From Lethocerus indicus (taxonomy: Eukaryota; Arthropoda; Insecta; Hemiptera; Belostomatidae), in assembly GCA_019843655.1 (NCBI GenBank), contig JACDQD010000005.1, positions 8,459,575 to 8,523,574 of the forward strand: a stretch of 64,000 bases of DNA, in the 5' to 3' direction. Below, piece after piece: positions 11,016 through 21,549 of this stretch. Made by a program: the position numbers and the translations under genes. How positions within the stretch are numbered: the first letter of the stretch is position 1; each line of letters begins with the position of its first letter. Below the pieces are notes generated by a model. That model searched no databases, had not been told where the DNA came from, and saw nothing but the letters and a program-made list of their open reading frames with translations.

Positions 11016-11308
11016 GTGGCGACAGGAGCCGGCCTTTCGTGTGCGAGTCCTGCGGCAAGAAGTACAAGAGCGTCTACTCGTTGAGGAGTCACGTGAGGTT
11101 CGAGTGCGGCAAAGAGCCACAGTTCAAGTGCCGCGTCTGCTCGTACAGGACCAAACAGAAGGGCAACCTGAGGAGGCATATGAACGACCTACACAACCCT
11201 AGCCCGGACCTATTCTGCTGCGAGTACTGCTCGTACCAGACCAAGCAGAAGGTCCACCTTGCTGTCCACTACTGCAAGAGGCACTCGACCATCAAGTCCA
11301 ACCTCTAA
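11016..11308 (+). CDS. lola: lola-type exon E6, three zinc fingers
   Basis: Acceptor CGTTTCAG ends at 11015; 96 codons. Linker G-D-R-S-R-P-F-V, finger 1 CESC-G-K-K-Y ... SHVRFEC (variable segment SVYSLRSH), finger 2 CRVC-S-Y-R-T-K-Q-K-G-N-L ... RHMNDLH, spacer N-P-S-P-D-L-F-C, finger 3 CEYC-S-Y-Q-T-K ... HYCKRH. Codon third positions are GC-rich compared with the flanks, as expected for coding sequence. No AATAAA is evident in the following 300 bases. Confidence 0.93.
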
Positions 11309-12861
11309 CACCCATCACTCCCAAATAGTCATGCGCCGCTTTCTATACGCTTTATCCTGCATCCGATTGCCCGTAGACAATTTTATTTTGTAAGTCAAAA
11401 TTCCCCTTGTTTTATTTTTTAAGGTCGATTCACACTGCGTCAAACTTTTGGCGAGAGCACATAAAACCCTATTCAAAAATATATTCTAATAACTAAATAT
11501 ATTAAAACTGGGGTGTTATGTCTGTGACGAAACTGACATGCAGTTTCAGAACTAATGACCCAGACATTTTTTATATCAAAAGATGCGGAATCGTGTCTGT
11601 TTTACTGGATATCTTTTACCATTTATAATTGGCGATGTATGCTCCAAGGCTGAAAGCTCCCTAAACCGAGCCGCGAAATTCTGGCTACGTGGAGCCAGTT
11701 AAAGTATTAAATCTAATACCAGTAAACTTTCATGAATACCGCGGTTGACTTAAATTTATACACAATTCAGTCCCGTTTAAAGACCGAATTTTTATTCAAA
11801 ACGAAAATTCGAATTCCCTACGAGTGGATATCAGCATAAGGATACTCCAGTATAATGAGGTGAAGCCGATTAACATTTCTTAATTATATGTCGATAAATA
11901 CCAATAAATTATGCGAATAGTGTGAATCGACCTGTAGTAACGGCTTACTAAATACCAGAGTAAATTCTGATATTGGTCATTAATCTTAAAGATCCTGGAT
12001 TAGAGTCTACTTCAGTGTTTACGGTGAAGAGGACTCCGCATTCGTGGTGTATTTTTAAAATGTTTCGTCTACAAAATGGGCGCTAAGTCAACGCTATAAT
12101 ATAGTTGTGGACTTCGGTAAATGGAAATAAAGGTGCATATACATATACAGTATGTTTGGCCCATTTATGCGAAAGACCTAGTCATCATGTATGGATAGCT
12201 CATGTCAATAAAAAGAGAATAGTTAACAATGGAAGTATCAATATCTCCTTGCAAATCTTCGGTTTTTTACTTGCGCGATGTTTGCTGAAATTGCCGGAGT
12301 ATAACGTTATAAAGACTTGATGAACTCAGCTGTGTTCTTTGCGAACACAGTAGGGAAAGTGAAATTCATAATTGGTTTCAAACTAACATATATACTTTAG
12401 GCTAAAGTATATACTTATACTAAGATCTAAAGTGTAATAATTCCAAGGTAAGCCAATTGACCTAATACATTCCGAACCTCAAACAATAACAAAAGAATAT
12501 GAACAACTTCCTCAATACAACCACATTTAGTGCTTTTCCAGGATGCGTCACCGGTAACCGACATGCGTAAGTTCCTCACTACTTTACTTGATGGATTTTA
12601 CTGAAGATGGCGTGAAGCCGAAGACGGTCTTAAATGGGCGATTTGAAAAAATTGCAAGAATAGTTGTATCGTTCCTATCCAGAAGAATGCTCATGGAGGG
12701 AGGAAAATATATTTACGGTTATCATTTATGGATATTTCAAATATAAGTTTCCTTATATAATATAAATTTCCTTTCTTCATTTAAATTGTTTCCCGTACAA
12801 TGTGTTTTTGTTCGCAAAAATCTATCGGAGCCGATTATTTATTGACCGGCGCTTTTTACAG
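11309..12861. other. Non-coding stretch between E6 and E7
   Basis: No gene supported. 12595-12640 contains CTGAAGATGGCGTGAAGCCGAAGACGGTCTT, a diverged piece of the palindrome-repeat core (compare 49521-49560). Confidence 0.45.
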
Positions 12862-13070
12862 ATCCTGTATTCGCGTTCGCGTGCGATCAGTGCGGAGAGC
12901 ATTTCCGATACCGGAAGTCGCTGGTGTCGCACAAGAAGTACGTCTGCGGCAAGTCGTTCCTGTACCAGTGTCCCCTCTGCTACCGCCAGACCAAGACAGA
13001 GGGCAACCTCAAGAACCACATGAGCACCGTCCACCACCAATTCAATTACCGGGACCCTTTGCAGTTGTGA
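12862..13070 (+). CDS. lola: lola-type exon E7, two zinc fingers
   Basis: Acceptor GCTTTTTACAG ends at 12861; 68 codons. Finger 1 CDQC-G-E-H-F-R-Y-R-K-S-L-V-S-H-K-K-Y-V-C is complete, and finger 2 is CPLC-Y-R-Q-T-K-T-E-G-N-L ... NHMSTVH. The chain then ends after H-Q-F-N-Y-R-D-P-L-Q-L with no third finger: a classical two-finger lola exon. Y-R-Q replaces the usual P-Y-R in finger 2, and V-C-G-K-S-F-L-Y-Q-C replaces the usual link. AATAAA at 13141-13146, 71 bases past the stop. Confidence 0.92.
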
Positions 13071-13840
13071 ATTATCCGACGTTTTCAATCTGCGACATCA
13101 ATTTCTGTTCTGTAAAAAAATACCGGTTTAGTTGTAAGGAAATAAACGCGAACAGATTTTGTTCAGTATACACAGTATAGTTCTCTGCCCTATTTGTTGT
13201 CACCCACTGACTGAGACGAATGAATCATTATTGTTTACTCTCGCACGGCCTCATTTTTATACAACGTAATTTTTTTTATTTCAGCATCAGACACATAACC
13301 ACCACGTCAGCATAATTTCCCCCTACAACATCCTCATCCTCTTCATCCCTAAAACGGTCCAGATATCCTTTGACATAAATAATAAAAATAGTTGACGTTA
13401 ACCTAAGTGTTAATCACTCGTTAATGTATTCTGTAATAGTTTTAAGTAGGATAAATATATACAAAGGAAGTCAGTAGTTTTCATTTTCCATTCGGACATT
13501 AAATCATCTAGCCCTGTAGTAGTAGAGTCGTAGCTGCATGCACGTACGAAGTCTTATTCGAATCGCGGACAACGATGGGTAAGGTTGAATAGTGTTCTAC
13601 TAAGCTGAGAAACATATCGTAAAATAATGAATTTAATTTGTGTTTTAAATTTGTGCGTGAAATTAATTTCGACGAAAAAACATGCGGACAGTAAAGCAGT
13701 AAAATTTTATCGCATACGCTGCTAGCAATGGAGGCCGGCATTACTATTGCTTTTGAGGCGAAAGGCAAATATGAGGCGCGTGAAATTATCAAACGTTCGG
13801 GCATGATTCAAGGTTTTAAATGCCGGATGACCTTTTTCAG
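13071..13840. other. 3' flank of E7 and intron before E8
   Basis: Holds the E7 poly(A) signal. Nothing else is supported. Confidence 0.45.
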
Positions 13841-14154
13841 ATTCCAGCAAGAAGTGCGTCAGGTGTCAGATGTGCGGCAACGGGTACAAGTACCAGGGGA
13901 ACCTGGTGCGACACCAGAAGTACGAGTGCGGCCGAGAGCCCAGTTTCCAGTGCCCCTACTGCAGCCACAGGTCGAAGCTGAAGGCCGACATGACGAAGCA
14001 CATCAACGAGAGGCACAACCCCAACCCGCTTATGTACCAGTGCGCGGTCTGCCCGTACAAGACTAAGAGGAAGGGCACGCTCTCCGTACACCACGCCATG
14101 TACCACAGTATTATAGAAAGGGGGAGACATCCCTGCACCACAGACTCAACATAG
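13841..14154 (+). CDS. lola: lola-type exon E8, three zinc fingers
   Basis: Acceptor ACCTTTTTCAG ends at 13840; 103 codons. Linker S-S-K-K-C-V-R, finger 1 CQMC-G-N-G-Y ... RHQKYEC (variable segment YQGNLVRH), finger 2 CPYC-S-H-R-S-K-L-K-A-D-M ... KHINERH, finger 3 CAVC-P-Y-K-T-K ... HHAMYH, and a longer tail to D-S-T. An additional Cys lies just before finger 1. A retrotransposon has landed 187 bases past the stop; only ATTAAA (about 14218) lies between, and the first AATAAA is in the LTR at 14538-14543. Confidence 0.93.
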
Positions 14155-14289
14155 TACTACCGATGTGCCCCCCTTAGACCCCATGACTCAACAGTACATA
14201 CTGTATGTGTTTTGGCGAAATTAAAGCGAATTTTGTATTTATAGTCGTATAAACGTATATAGTTCACCTGAAATTTCAAGATGGGTTTT

Positions 14290-14292
<3 letters not shown>

Positions 14293-14341
<49 letters not shown>
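14293..14341. repeat. (AT)n microsatellite, left flank of LTR element
   Basis: Alternating AT run ending directly at the 5' LTR. Confidence 0.93.
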
Positions 14342-14343
<2 letters not shown>

Positions 14344-14579
14344 TTGCGGCAGGGCCAGGCCAGCCCCCTTTCCCAGCTAGGGTTTAGCACCCTTTTCTTA
14401 GAGCCATAAACCCTAAGATCGAATAGCCCCTTTTCCCCCCTTTGTTCAAACCGAAACACTTGGCAGTCGAGTTTTGGTTGTGACAGAGTAACATATTATT
14501 CATTCTTTGTGTGCTTCTTTCATGTATCAATCTAGTGAATAAAGTGGTTTCCTTTTTGTCTTTAACAAAAAACCTAAGT
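14342..14579 (+). repeat. 5' LTR
   Basis: 238 bases, from AGTTGCGGCAGG to AACCTAAGT. Contains AATAAA at 14538-14543. Confidence 0.9.
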
Positions 14580-14597
14580 GGTGCCGAAACCTGGGAT
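14580..14597 (+). other. Primer-binding site of the LTR element
   Basis: GGTGCCGAAACCTGGGAT directly follows the 5' LTR, the expected place and form for a tRNA-primer site; the tRNA was not identified. Confidence 0.65.
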
Positions 14598-14734
14598 CGA
14601 CAAAAAGGGCCAGTTTTTTTTTCTCTACTTTTCTCTTCTCGTTCTCCCTCACTTTCAAGAGAGTGGTGACCCTGGCGGAGCGAAGTTCTCTTTTGAAGCC
14701 GGCGACCCTCGTTCTGAAGGACCAAGAGGAAAGG

Positions 14735-14959
14735 ATGACGTCGGAACGGACATTATTGGACGCAGCCAAGTCTGCCGCCTGGATCCAGGCATAGACTAAA
14801 CGGGCGGTCTACGTCGATAAGTTAATTAACCGGCTGTGGATGTTTGAGGGCGACCCGAAGGACGTGACTTCGTGGGTGGCTGAGGCCGACGAGCTCTACA
14901 AAGAGATATTCAGCGGAGTCCTAACGGACGACATGACCCGGCCAGCTAATAGTCTGCGA
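14735..14959 (+). pseudogene. gag remnant of the LTR element
   Basis: From the ATG at 14735 a frame reads M-T-S-E-R-T-L-L-D-A-A-K-S-A, meets TAG, then continues with F-E-G-D-P-K-D-V-T-S-W-V and E-L-Y-K-E-I-F-S-G, resembling the N-terminal part of retrotransposon Gag. It stops at 14957-14959, just before the integrase, where the rest of gag and most of pol have been deleted. Confidence 0.55.
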
Positions 14960-14963
14960 TAGG

Positions 14964-15979
14964 ATGGTGGAAACGATTAAAGACGAAACCCGTCAGCGCG
15001 AAATTATAGAAAGGTATCATACCGGGCGGACGAATCACCGAGGAGTGAAAGAGACGGTGGACCATCTAAAACGTGACTTTTATTGGAAAAACATGGTAAC
15101 GTCGGTGACTGATGTAATACAAAAATGTGACACGTGCAATCGGGTAAAATACGTGAGGCAGCCGCAAGAGGCCCCACAGATGGTCACACCGACCCCGGTG
15201 AGCCCCGGAGAACGGGTCCGAGCAGACCTCTTCTTCTGGGAACAAAGGAAGTACTTAACGACAATAGACGAGTACACACGCCTAGCCTATGTACAACAAG
15301 TTAAAAATAAGTCCGCAGCTTCAATCATCGAGGCCTTACTAGATCGTTTTAGTCTTCACGGGTGCCCCAAATTATTAATATTAGACAGAGGTCGCGAATT
15401 CGACAATAAGCGTTTACAAGAATTGCTGACGGGGCTACAAGTAGGCTGGCACTGTATTACACCGCGACACCCCCGTTCTCACGGGATGATAGAACGCTTG
15501 CACGGGACCCTCGCCGAACATTTAAATTTGTTGAAAGTCGGGCATAATTTAACGGGTTCGATCGCCATATCTAGGGCCATTCGGCGACGGGTCAAACCCC
15601 GTACGACATGTCATTCTCCCCGACGACACGGGCGGGCGTGTCGGACAGAGTCGAAAAATATAAGACCGCGAGAGTGACGCGACTTAACCGTGACATCGGG
15701 GAGAACGAATTAAAAAAGTTAAGTGTAGGGGACCTAGTTTTCCGAAAAAACTGCTGCCGCCGTAGGAAGACGGACGCGCGATATTTGGGCCCGTATCGGG
15801 TCACGAGGTTGGTGGAGCGGAACCGAGTCCGACTAGTGAGAGCCGACAAGCCCCAAGGCCGGCGCGAGACCGTCCACCTCACCGAGTTGAGGGCGCCGAT
15901 GAAAAAGAAAATTGGGTTCGGAGAGTCGAACCAGGGTCGAGGGACGATTCCTGAGGGAACCTCGGGTAGCGAAGATTAA
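14964..15979 (+). pseudogene. Integrase of the LTR element, frameshifted
   Basis: The first frame (to 15677) has the HHCC zinc site (H19, H25, C55, C58 counted from 14964) and the catalytic DDE residues in R-A-D-L-F-F, L-I-L-D-R-G and G-M-I-E-R-L. Near 15565-15580 the reading moves to another frame: H-S-A-T-G-Q-T-P-Y-D there is the normal integrase continuation. That second frame runs to 15979 and contains a GPY/F-like module (V-G-D-L-V-F ... L-G-P-Y-R-V). A one-base-type lesion therefore separates core and C-terminus. In intact relatives the enzyme joins retrotransposon cDNA to chromosomal DNA. Confidence 0.85.
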
Positions 15980-16165
15980 AGGGAATTGCTCGCGAGCGAG
16001 AAGGCCCAGGAATCACCCCTGGGCGGAATTTAAAATATGCTTTAATTTAATTTTATGTTCAAAATTGTAAATTATTGTGAAATTGTAAAACGTGTAATAT
16101 TTAGTTTCAGTTCAGTAAAACCATACCTCAGGCCCCAACACATCCAAAAAGGGATTATTCGATCT

Positions 16166-16175
16166 AGGGGGGAGG
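16166..16175 (+). other. Polypurine tract of the LTR element
   Basis: AGGGGGGAGG immediately precedes the 3' LTR, as needed for plus-strand priming. Confidence 0.75.
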
Positions 16176-16413
16176 AGTTGCGGCAGGGCCAGGCCAGCCC
16201 CTTTCCCAGCTAGGGTTTAGCACCCTTTTCTTAGAGCCATAAACCCTAAGATCGAATAGCCCCTTTTCCCCCCTTTGTTCAAACCGAAACACTTGGCAGT
16301 CGAGTTTTGGTTGTGACCAGAGTAACATATTATTCATTCTTTGTGTGCTTCTTTCATGTATCAATCTAGTGAATAAAGTGGTTTCCTTTTTGTCTTTAAC
16401 AAAAAACCTAAGT
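16176..16413 (+). repeat. 3' LTR
   Basis: 238 bases. Differs from the 5' LTR by one missing C near the start and one extra C in GTTGTGACCAGAG. Carries AATAAA. Confidence 0.9.
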
Positions 16414-16450
16414 TATATACATATAAGGTTATGATTGTTCCATACATATA

Positions 16451-16451
<1 letters not shown>

Positions 16452-16487
<36 letters not shown>
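16452..16487. repeat. (AT)n microsatellite, right of LTR element
   Basis: AT alternation close to the 3' LTR; together with 14293-14341 it marks the interrupted microsatellite. Confidence 0.85.
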
Positions 16488-16489
<2 letters not shown>

Positions 16490-16548
16490 TCTATATATCC
16501 TTGGCGGCTTCTTTATTAACGTCTCTCTCTGTTTCTCCCCTGTTCCAG

Positions 16549-16853
16549 TCCTTCTGCGCGCGAAGGGCTTTCGCCCGTACAAGTGCGACACCTGCGGTAT
16601 ATACTGCAGAAACCCGAAGAATTTGGACTCACACAAGAAGTACGAATGCGGCGAAGATTCACAGTTCTACCAGTGCTCCTACTGCCCGCACAGGACCAAG
16701 TGGAGGCCCAATCTCGTCCAGCACATGAACATCATGCACTCGCCCAACCCTGTTATGTACGCCTGCCAGCACTGCCCCTACAAGACCAAACAGAAGCAGC
16801 ACCTGACGAGGCACTGTATTAGGCACGTAATGGCGACCAGACAGTCTCCCTAG
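16549..16853 (+). CDS. lola: lola-type exon E9, three zinc fingers
   Basis: Acceptor CCTGTTCCAG ends at 16548, only 135 bases past the 3' LTR; 100 codons. Linker L-L-R-A-K-G-F-R-P-Y-K, finger 1 CDTC-G-I-Y-C ... SHKKYEC (variable segment NPKNLDSH), link C-G-E-D-S-Q-F-Y-Q-C (one residue longer than usual), finger 2 CSYC-P-H-R-T-K-W ... QHMNIMH, finger 3 CQHC-P-Y-K-T-K ... RHCIRH. Cys replaces the usual aromatic scaffold residue in finger 1 (I-Y-C). AATAAA at 17043-17048. Confidence 0.92.
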
Positions 16854-17134
16854 AGAACTTGGAGAACACTTTTTTAAGATTGTTAAAATGGATTTTGACA
16901 TGTTTACAACATCGACACTCTGCTTTTATTAATGAATCCCGAAAGATTTCTATATATAATAAAAGATGAAACGATAACAAACAAAAATGTTTGCTGTTAA
17001 TCTTAATAAGTATGTAAAATGGTGCTTCATTTTGTGTCACCAAATAAAACTTGTCCCGTCGGATGAATTACTTTATTCTCTCGCCTTAGAAAAAAAATAT
17101 AATTTTATTCACTTCATCATCCCTACCTTGGGCT

Positions 17135-17540
17135 ACACATGCCCGCTTTAAACCGAAAATTAGTACTACTAAAGTCATCACTAGAACGGACATCAAAATT
17201 GCCTGTAGTTTACAAGCTTGCAATTTACAAAGCTGTATTAAACCGACGTGGCTACGCGCTATTTGAACTGTTCGGTTCCACCAAGACATCCAACAAAGAG
17301 ATTCAAATCAGTAGTCCTTCGAACCATCCTTAATGTTTCTAATCGCGCCATTCACCATGACCTGAACATACCGACAGTCAACTAAATCGTAACATAGTAA
17401 GATGCCCTCTTACGCATTGCGATTTATTCGTTCAATGACTCTCCTCCCAAGGCGCCACTGGCCCAGGGATCTCCTCGGCCAATAGCCCGGACAAGAAGCT
17501 CTTAAGTGCAATCACTGGACGGTTTCTTTTAGCCTATTTT
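17135..17540 (+). mobile_element. 3' scrap of a Jockey-like LINE
   Basis: Encodes K-L-V-L-L-K-S-S-L-E-R-T-S-K-L and G-S-T-K-T-S-N, and then, in other frames, A-I-H-H-D-L-N-I-P-T. These match the C-terminal part of the reverse transcriptase of the larger LINE at 54640-57050 (L-L-K-R-T-S-K-L, R-G-S-T-K-T-S-N, T-I-H-H-D-L-N-I-P-T). Nucleotide similarity continues to about 17540 (ATCACTGGACGGTTTCTTTT versus GTCATTGGATGGTTTCTTTT). Multiple stops and frameshifts. Confidence 0.8.
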
Positions 17541-17642
17541 CGTTACACAGGTATCTTGGCGTTGCATGTAAAACATTCGAAGGCGCCCTTCGAATTACTC
17601 AATGAAATGCCCGCTCGGTGATTCTCAGATTTCCACTTCCAG

Positions 17643-17890
17643 ATTTGGGGAACGCGTCACAGAGTTGCCGTCGGGGCTTGAAGCGAAACCTAGATAAGCT
17701 GTTCGCCTGCCTCGAGTGCAACTTCAAGTCTGAGTACAAGTCCAGTCTGGTCAAGCACGTCAACGACATCCATTCGGGCATCGCTCCCTCCCACTACTGC
17801 CAGCAGTGCCGATTCAGCACCAAATACAAACACTGAAAGTTCACTATATCAGCAAACATGAAACCGCCTACCATTTGAGCTGCATGATGT
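17643..17890 (+). pseudogene. Decayed lola-type exon P4
   Basis: Acceptor CCACTTCCAG ends at 17642 and the shared phase is open. Finger 1 has collapsed to S-C-R-R-G-L-K-R-N-L and has no ligand set. Finger 2 is complete (CLEC-N-F-K-S-E-Y ... KHVNDIH). Finger 3 starts (CQQC-R-F-S-T-K-Y-K) but hits TGA at 17834; the next frame continues L-K-V-H-Y-I-S-K-H, the natural end of finger 3, so one base appears to have been lost. It could still yield a one-finger tail if spliced. Confidence 0.8.
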
Positions 17891-19222
17891 ATTGTTTGCA
17901 ATGACAAAAAGCGTGCGATTTATGCCCTATTTCTGCTGGTATCAGGATTTCAGTTATCCATCACTGACAGTAACCTGCTACTTCGCTTCCCTTTTTCTCA
18001 CTTGGGTATCAAGAAAGTGAAGCAGGGTGTCAGAAGTTTCTATGATTCGAGACACCTTTTTGTCGCTGAGCCGAATATGGAAGGAAAAAATTCCCCGCTG
18101 AACGTCAAAAGGACTATGATGCTCATATATCCGGTCGGGCCTTGGTTATAATAAAGAAAATAAATGTAATCATTCCCCTATTTGAACAAAATGTTTTTTG
18201 GTACCAATAGCGGGTTTGGAGAGGGAAATTTGTTCCTTGAATAACTTCTTGGTTTTATTGCACAATCTGCGATGTCTTCACTACGGAATTATGAATTCCA
18301 CCGGAAGATACTGGATTAAAATTGTCTTCAGAGATTTTAACTACTAATTTAAGCCACCGTTGTGTATATAAGAGGGCAACAACAGTAAAGGCCGGAAAAT
18401 TATTGGTGTAAATGCTTATTTATTTATTTTTAAAACGTGCATGAGTTAGATTGTAATAGACTGGCGGAGTGGTGATGCTCGCGGTTTGACCTCCGGACAG
18501 AGCTCTGGAAACCGGTAAGTCCGGTTCGGACTGCCGGCCTTATTGGTGGCCTCTCATTAACATCCGTAGGCATTCCGAAACTAACCACGCGGTGGAAGCT
18601 GATGTATATAAATTGGGCCTCTCAATCAATCTTAGGTGTGCTAAACGTCCTATTAGTTGAAGCAGTTTTTATACTGCTGTTTTCATACTAGGTGTTATCC
18701 GTAATATTTTAACTGGATCTACGGATAATTTGATTTCTTCTTTTTAGAAACGAATGTAGGGAAAACAATGGACCAAATACAATTGTTCTCGTATGAGTGC
18801 CATTGTGAGATGTTGTAACACATCGCCCCACACCTGTGTCATATGAGGAGGTACAAAGCGCTTAGAGCCTACGCGCCACTGAACCACAGTTCAAATGTTA
18901 ACTTAAGTCAAGTTCTTGTTGAGAAGGAAAGATTTTACCGCCGGGGTCAATTAATCACTCATCAATTTACAATTTATTTCACGCAATAGCGTAAAAGTAT
19001 TTCTGTAATTGATAAGAGTAATAGAACTCCGGCTGATTATAATGTATTTTAATTCATGTCCCCCCCCCCTACTGTATGTACCTGCATGCTTGCCTATAGC
19101 ACTGTTCCATGATCAGATACCATACCAGACTAGCAAAGAAAAATATATTTCATCCCGCTTCGACTGGAGCGAGGCGTTTGGACAAGTGTCACCAGCACTA
19201 ATACATTTAAATTTCATTTCAG
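17891..19222. other. Non-coding stretch before E10, with tRNA-like block
   Basis: 18463-18545 has a tRNA-like A box (TGGCGGAGTGG) and a B-box-like GGTTCGGACT; it does not fold into a convincing tRNA, so it may be the head of a SINE. No protein gene is supported. Confidence 0.4.
18463..18640 (+). repeat. Possible tRNA-derived SINE
   Basis: TGGCGGAGTGGTGATGC followed about 60 bases later by CCGGTTCGGACTGCC resembles pol III A and B boxes. No acceptor stem pairs correctly. No second copy was confirmed in this window. Confidence 0.35.
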
Positions 19223-19419
19223 ATGCAAACCAGCCCTTCAAGTGCCAACTGTGCCCCTATATGGGCAAGACGAAGGTTCACCTCCAGGCCCACCACAGCC
19301 GAATTCACGACCCATACACGGTCGTCTACAGCTGCGACATTTGCCTTTACACCAGCAAGCAGAAGCATCATCTGAACCGTCACTATATCCTCAGGCACAA
19401 TATGATAAAACCCCCCTAG
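19223..19419 (+). CDS. lola: lola-type exon E10, fingers 2 and 3 only
   Basis: Acceptor ATTTCATTTCAG ends at 19222; 64 codons. After A-N-Q-P-F-K the chain enters finger 2 directly (CQLC-P-Y-M-G-K ... HHSRIH) and then finger 3 (CDIC-L-Y-T-S-K ... HYILRH). E11 and E12 have the same two fingers almost residue for residue (M-G-K-T-K-x-H-L-Q-A-H-H-S-R-I-H), but preceded by a CCHC finger, so E10 is a deletion form lacking finger 1. The frame is clean, so it may be functional. AATAAA at 19828-19833. Confidence 0.88.
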
Positions 19420-21244
19420 TATATACCGGCGCCGTTCAGAAATCACTGGTGTATTTCTAAATTGTAAATGTTGATTGTATTCATTCCGTATTATCATGTT
19501 TTATAATCTTATTTATTAACCCCTTATTTGATAGTTAATATGCAGTTCTCAATTCCAATTTGAGAATATCAATACCCGGCATATTGCGATTCACTTTCCT
19601 CTGTCTGATTGTATCGCAGAGTTTTTACTTGTGTATATCTAATTTTGTATCCTAAATTTTGTGGTATAAACGTATTTATTTTGCTAATTATTTTTTCAGT
19701 AAAATAAGCACATTTCATTCTAAAATATTTTTAAAAAGTATACAAATGCCTATACAGAATTCTATATGCTGTTGAAATTCCGTAAGGGTCATTTCCCCGA
19801 CCCTCCTGGTGGCCTTCCGACTTGCATAATAAATATCTGCATATTATACTTGCGTATATAGCCTCAGTACGTACTAAATATTTCTAATGACGCGTCGGAA
19901 ATAATGCAAGTTGGGTGTTTTACGGCAATTCATAATTTACTAGGTAATGTCTACGTTTTGTCATCTTCTGCAGCTTGATATATAACTTGATGCCTGTCAT
20001 AAAGAAGGATCGATTTCCGCCGAGATCGCCAGTTGGCAGCGCTGTAATATCTGTCGTTTGAAGTAAGTTGGATGGGCGGTGGTTTGATTTACTCCGGTTT
20101 TTACGTCTGTGCCGATTTCTAACTTCAAACTTGCCCTCTGTTTCAGGTGGACGTGCAATACGCATCCTATTAAAATTACAGCGTATTGATTAAATCGGTG
20201 ATCCTTATAGTTAAGCGTCACGTCGGTTACTGAACAATGTGGTGTCATCCCTCTAGCAGAAGACGTTCCTTTGCATGAAAATAGTTTGGAAACTAGTGGA
20301 AATTAATTTCATTGAACCGTTTAGTACTTGTTTTCCTCTCCTTATTTATCATTTTCCCCCTATGTATTTTTATATGATTTGGAAATATAATAAACATTTC
20401 TATACTCTCGGTCTACTACACCACTTTCCTTAATTGTTTCTAGGCCATTTCCCGATTGTCCGATTAAAACAAACTTGACTAATTTGTCCAGAGATAATAG
20501 GAGTCAGACCTGAGAATTAAGTGTGAGAATATTTACAGTTTAAATAGTATATTTCCGCAATTAATTGATATACCATTTAATTTTTACTCCACCTCACATT
20601 GGAGTAAAACCACCCATATACTGATCTGAACATAGAGAGCGTCACAAAAGTGGACCCACATACATGAAATGATGTTGAAAGCGAGGGCCGCATTACGATA
20701 ATGATATATGCGAGTTTATTATTTTCGAACGTAATTTATTCAATACTTGCTGAATAATTTGAATAAAATTCTCGGAATTTTTATTGTATCAGTTTAAAAG
20801 TTTTTATAAAATTTATGAAAGATAAAATTGACATTAACAGCTACTGCAACAAACAAATAACAAGCGTATTTGTTCCGAGGTAGGCAGTAAGTATGTATTT
20901 TCACTAGGTTATTAAATTGCCAATCGAGCATTCCGTCAGTACGACATGTTATTGACGAACTGCTACTGATTCAAGCGAGACGCCAATTCTGGTCTAGCAT
21001 GTGGCCAAAGCAAGTTAATATGTGGGATAACAACACAAAGGTAAATTATTAGTAAGTAAGGGAAATCCACGAGAAAGGTGAAACCTGTTGACTGTCTATT
21101 ATATTTTCAATTTCCAAGCATATAACCAACTTCTGCAAATGCAAAGTACAGAATTACTATTCCTAATTATTTTCTAGGAGCATGTTTTGTGCAACGGCTT
21201 AGTGATCCTATTTTGAATTAGCACTGACTGAGATTGTGTTTCAG
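19420..21244. other. Non-coding part of a tandemly duplicated ~2.2-kb unit
   Basis: 19980-20480 matches 22100-22610 over several blocks (AGTTGGCAGCGCTGTAA, AAAGTAAGTTGGA, CTCTGTTTCAGGTGGA, GAAATATAATAAA, TAGGCCATTTCCC). No open frame with fingers. The repeated TGTTTCAGGTGGA looks like an acceptor but has nothing behind it. Confidence 0.6.
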
Positions 21245-21549
21245 ATGCGAAGCACTTGGCGGAGCGTGCCAGCCGTCCGTTCATGTGCAGCGCCTGCGGC
21301 AAGTGCTACAGGCTGATCAAGTACTTGAAGTTCCACCTGAAGCACCAGTGCGGCCGGCTGCCCGAGCTCAAGTGCGAGCTTTGCCCCTACATGGGCAAGA
21401 CGAAGGCCCACCTCCAGGCCCACCACAGCCGCATCCACGACCCGCACCCGGTCGTCTACCGGTGCGACATCTGCTTCTACACAAGCAAGCAGAAGCACCA
21501 CCTGAACCGCCACTATTATCTCAGGCACAACATGATAAAAGCCCCTTAA
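21245..21549 (+). CDS. lola: lola-type exon E11, three zinc fingers
   Basis: Acceptor GATTGTGTTTCAG ends at 21244; 100 codons. Linker A-K-H-L-A-E-R-A-S-R-P-F-M, finger 1 CSAC-G-K-C-Y-R-L-I-K-Y-L-K-F-H-L-K-H-Q-C, link C-G-R-L-P-E-L-K-C, finger 2 CELC-P-Y-M-G-K ... HHSRIH, finger 3 CDIC-F-Y-T-S-K ... HYYLRH, tail N-M-I-K-A-P. The coding sequence equals that of E12 except for one base in the linker (H versus D) and the last few codons. AATAAA at 21983-21988. Confidence 0.93.

Larger units (their letters stand above)
14342..16413 (+). mobile_element. Ty3/gypsy-type LTR retrotransposon, internally deleted
   Basis: Two 238-base LTRs (14342-14579, 16176-16413) enclose about 1.6 kb. In order: primer-binding site, short gag remnant, integrase, polypurine tract. 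Protease, reverse transcriptase and RNase H are missing, so this copy cannot move alone. The LTRs differ only by two compensating single-base C indels, pointing to recent insertion. It sits inside an AT microsatellite, with TATA on both sides as a possible 4-bp target-site duplication. Integrase with a GPY/F-like end supports Ty3/gypsy; the PBS alone would also fit BEL/Pao. Confidence 0.9.

Noticed and set aside
13837..14130. Antisense open frames over nearly every exon
   Set aside because: Produced by the codon composition of the finger repeats on the opposite strand; no domain, no splice sites.
18463..18545. tRNA gene
   Set aside because: A- and B-box-like blocks occur, but the acceptor and T stems do not pair; kept only as a possible SINE.
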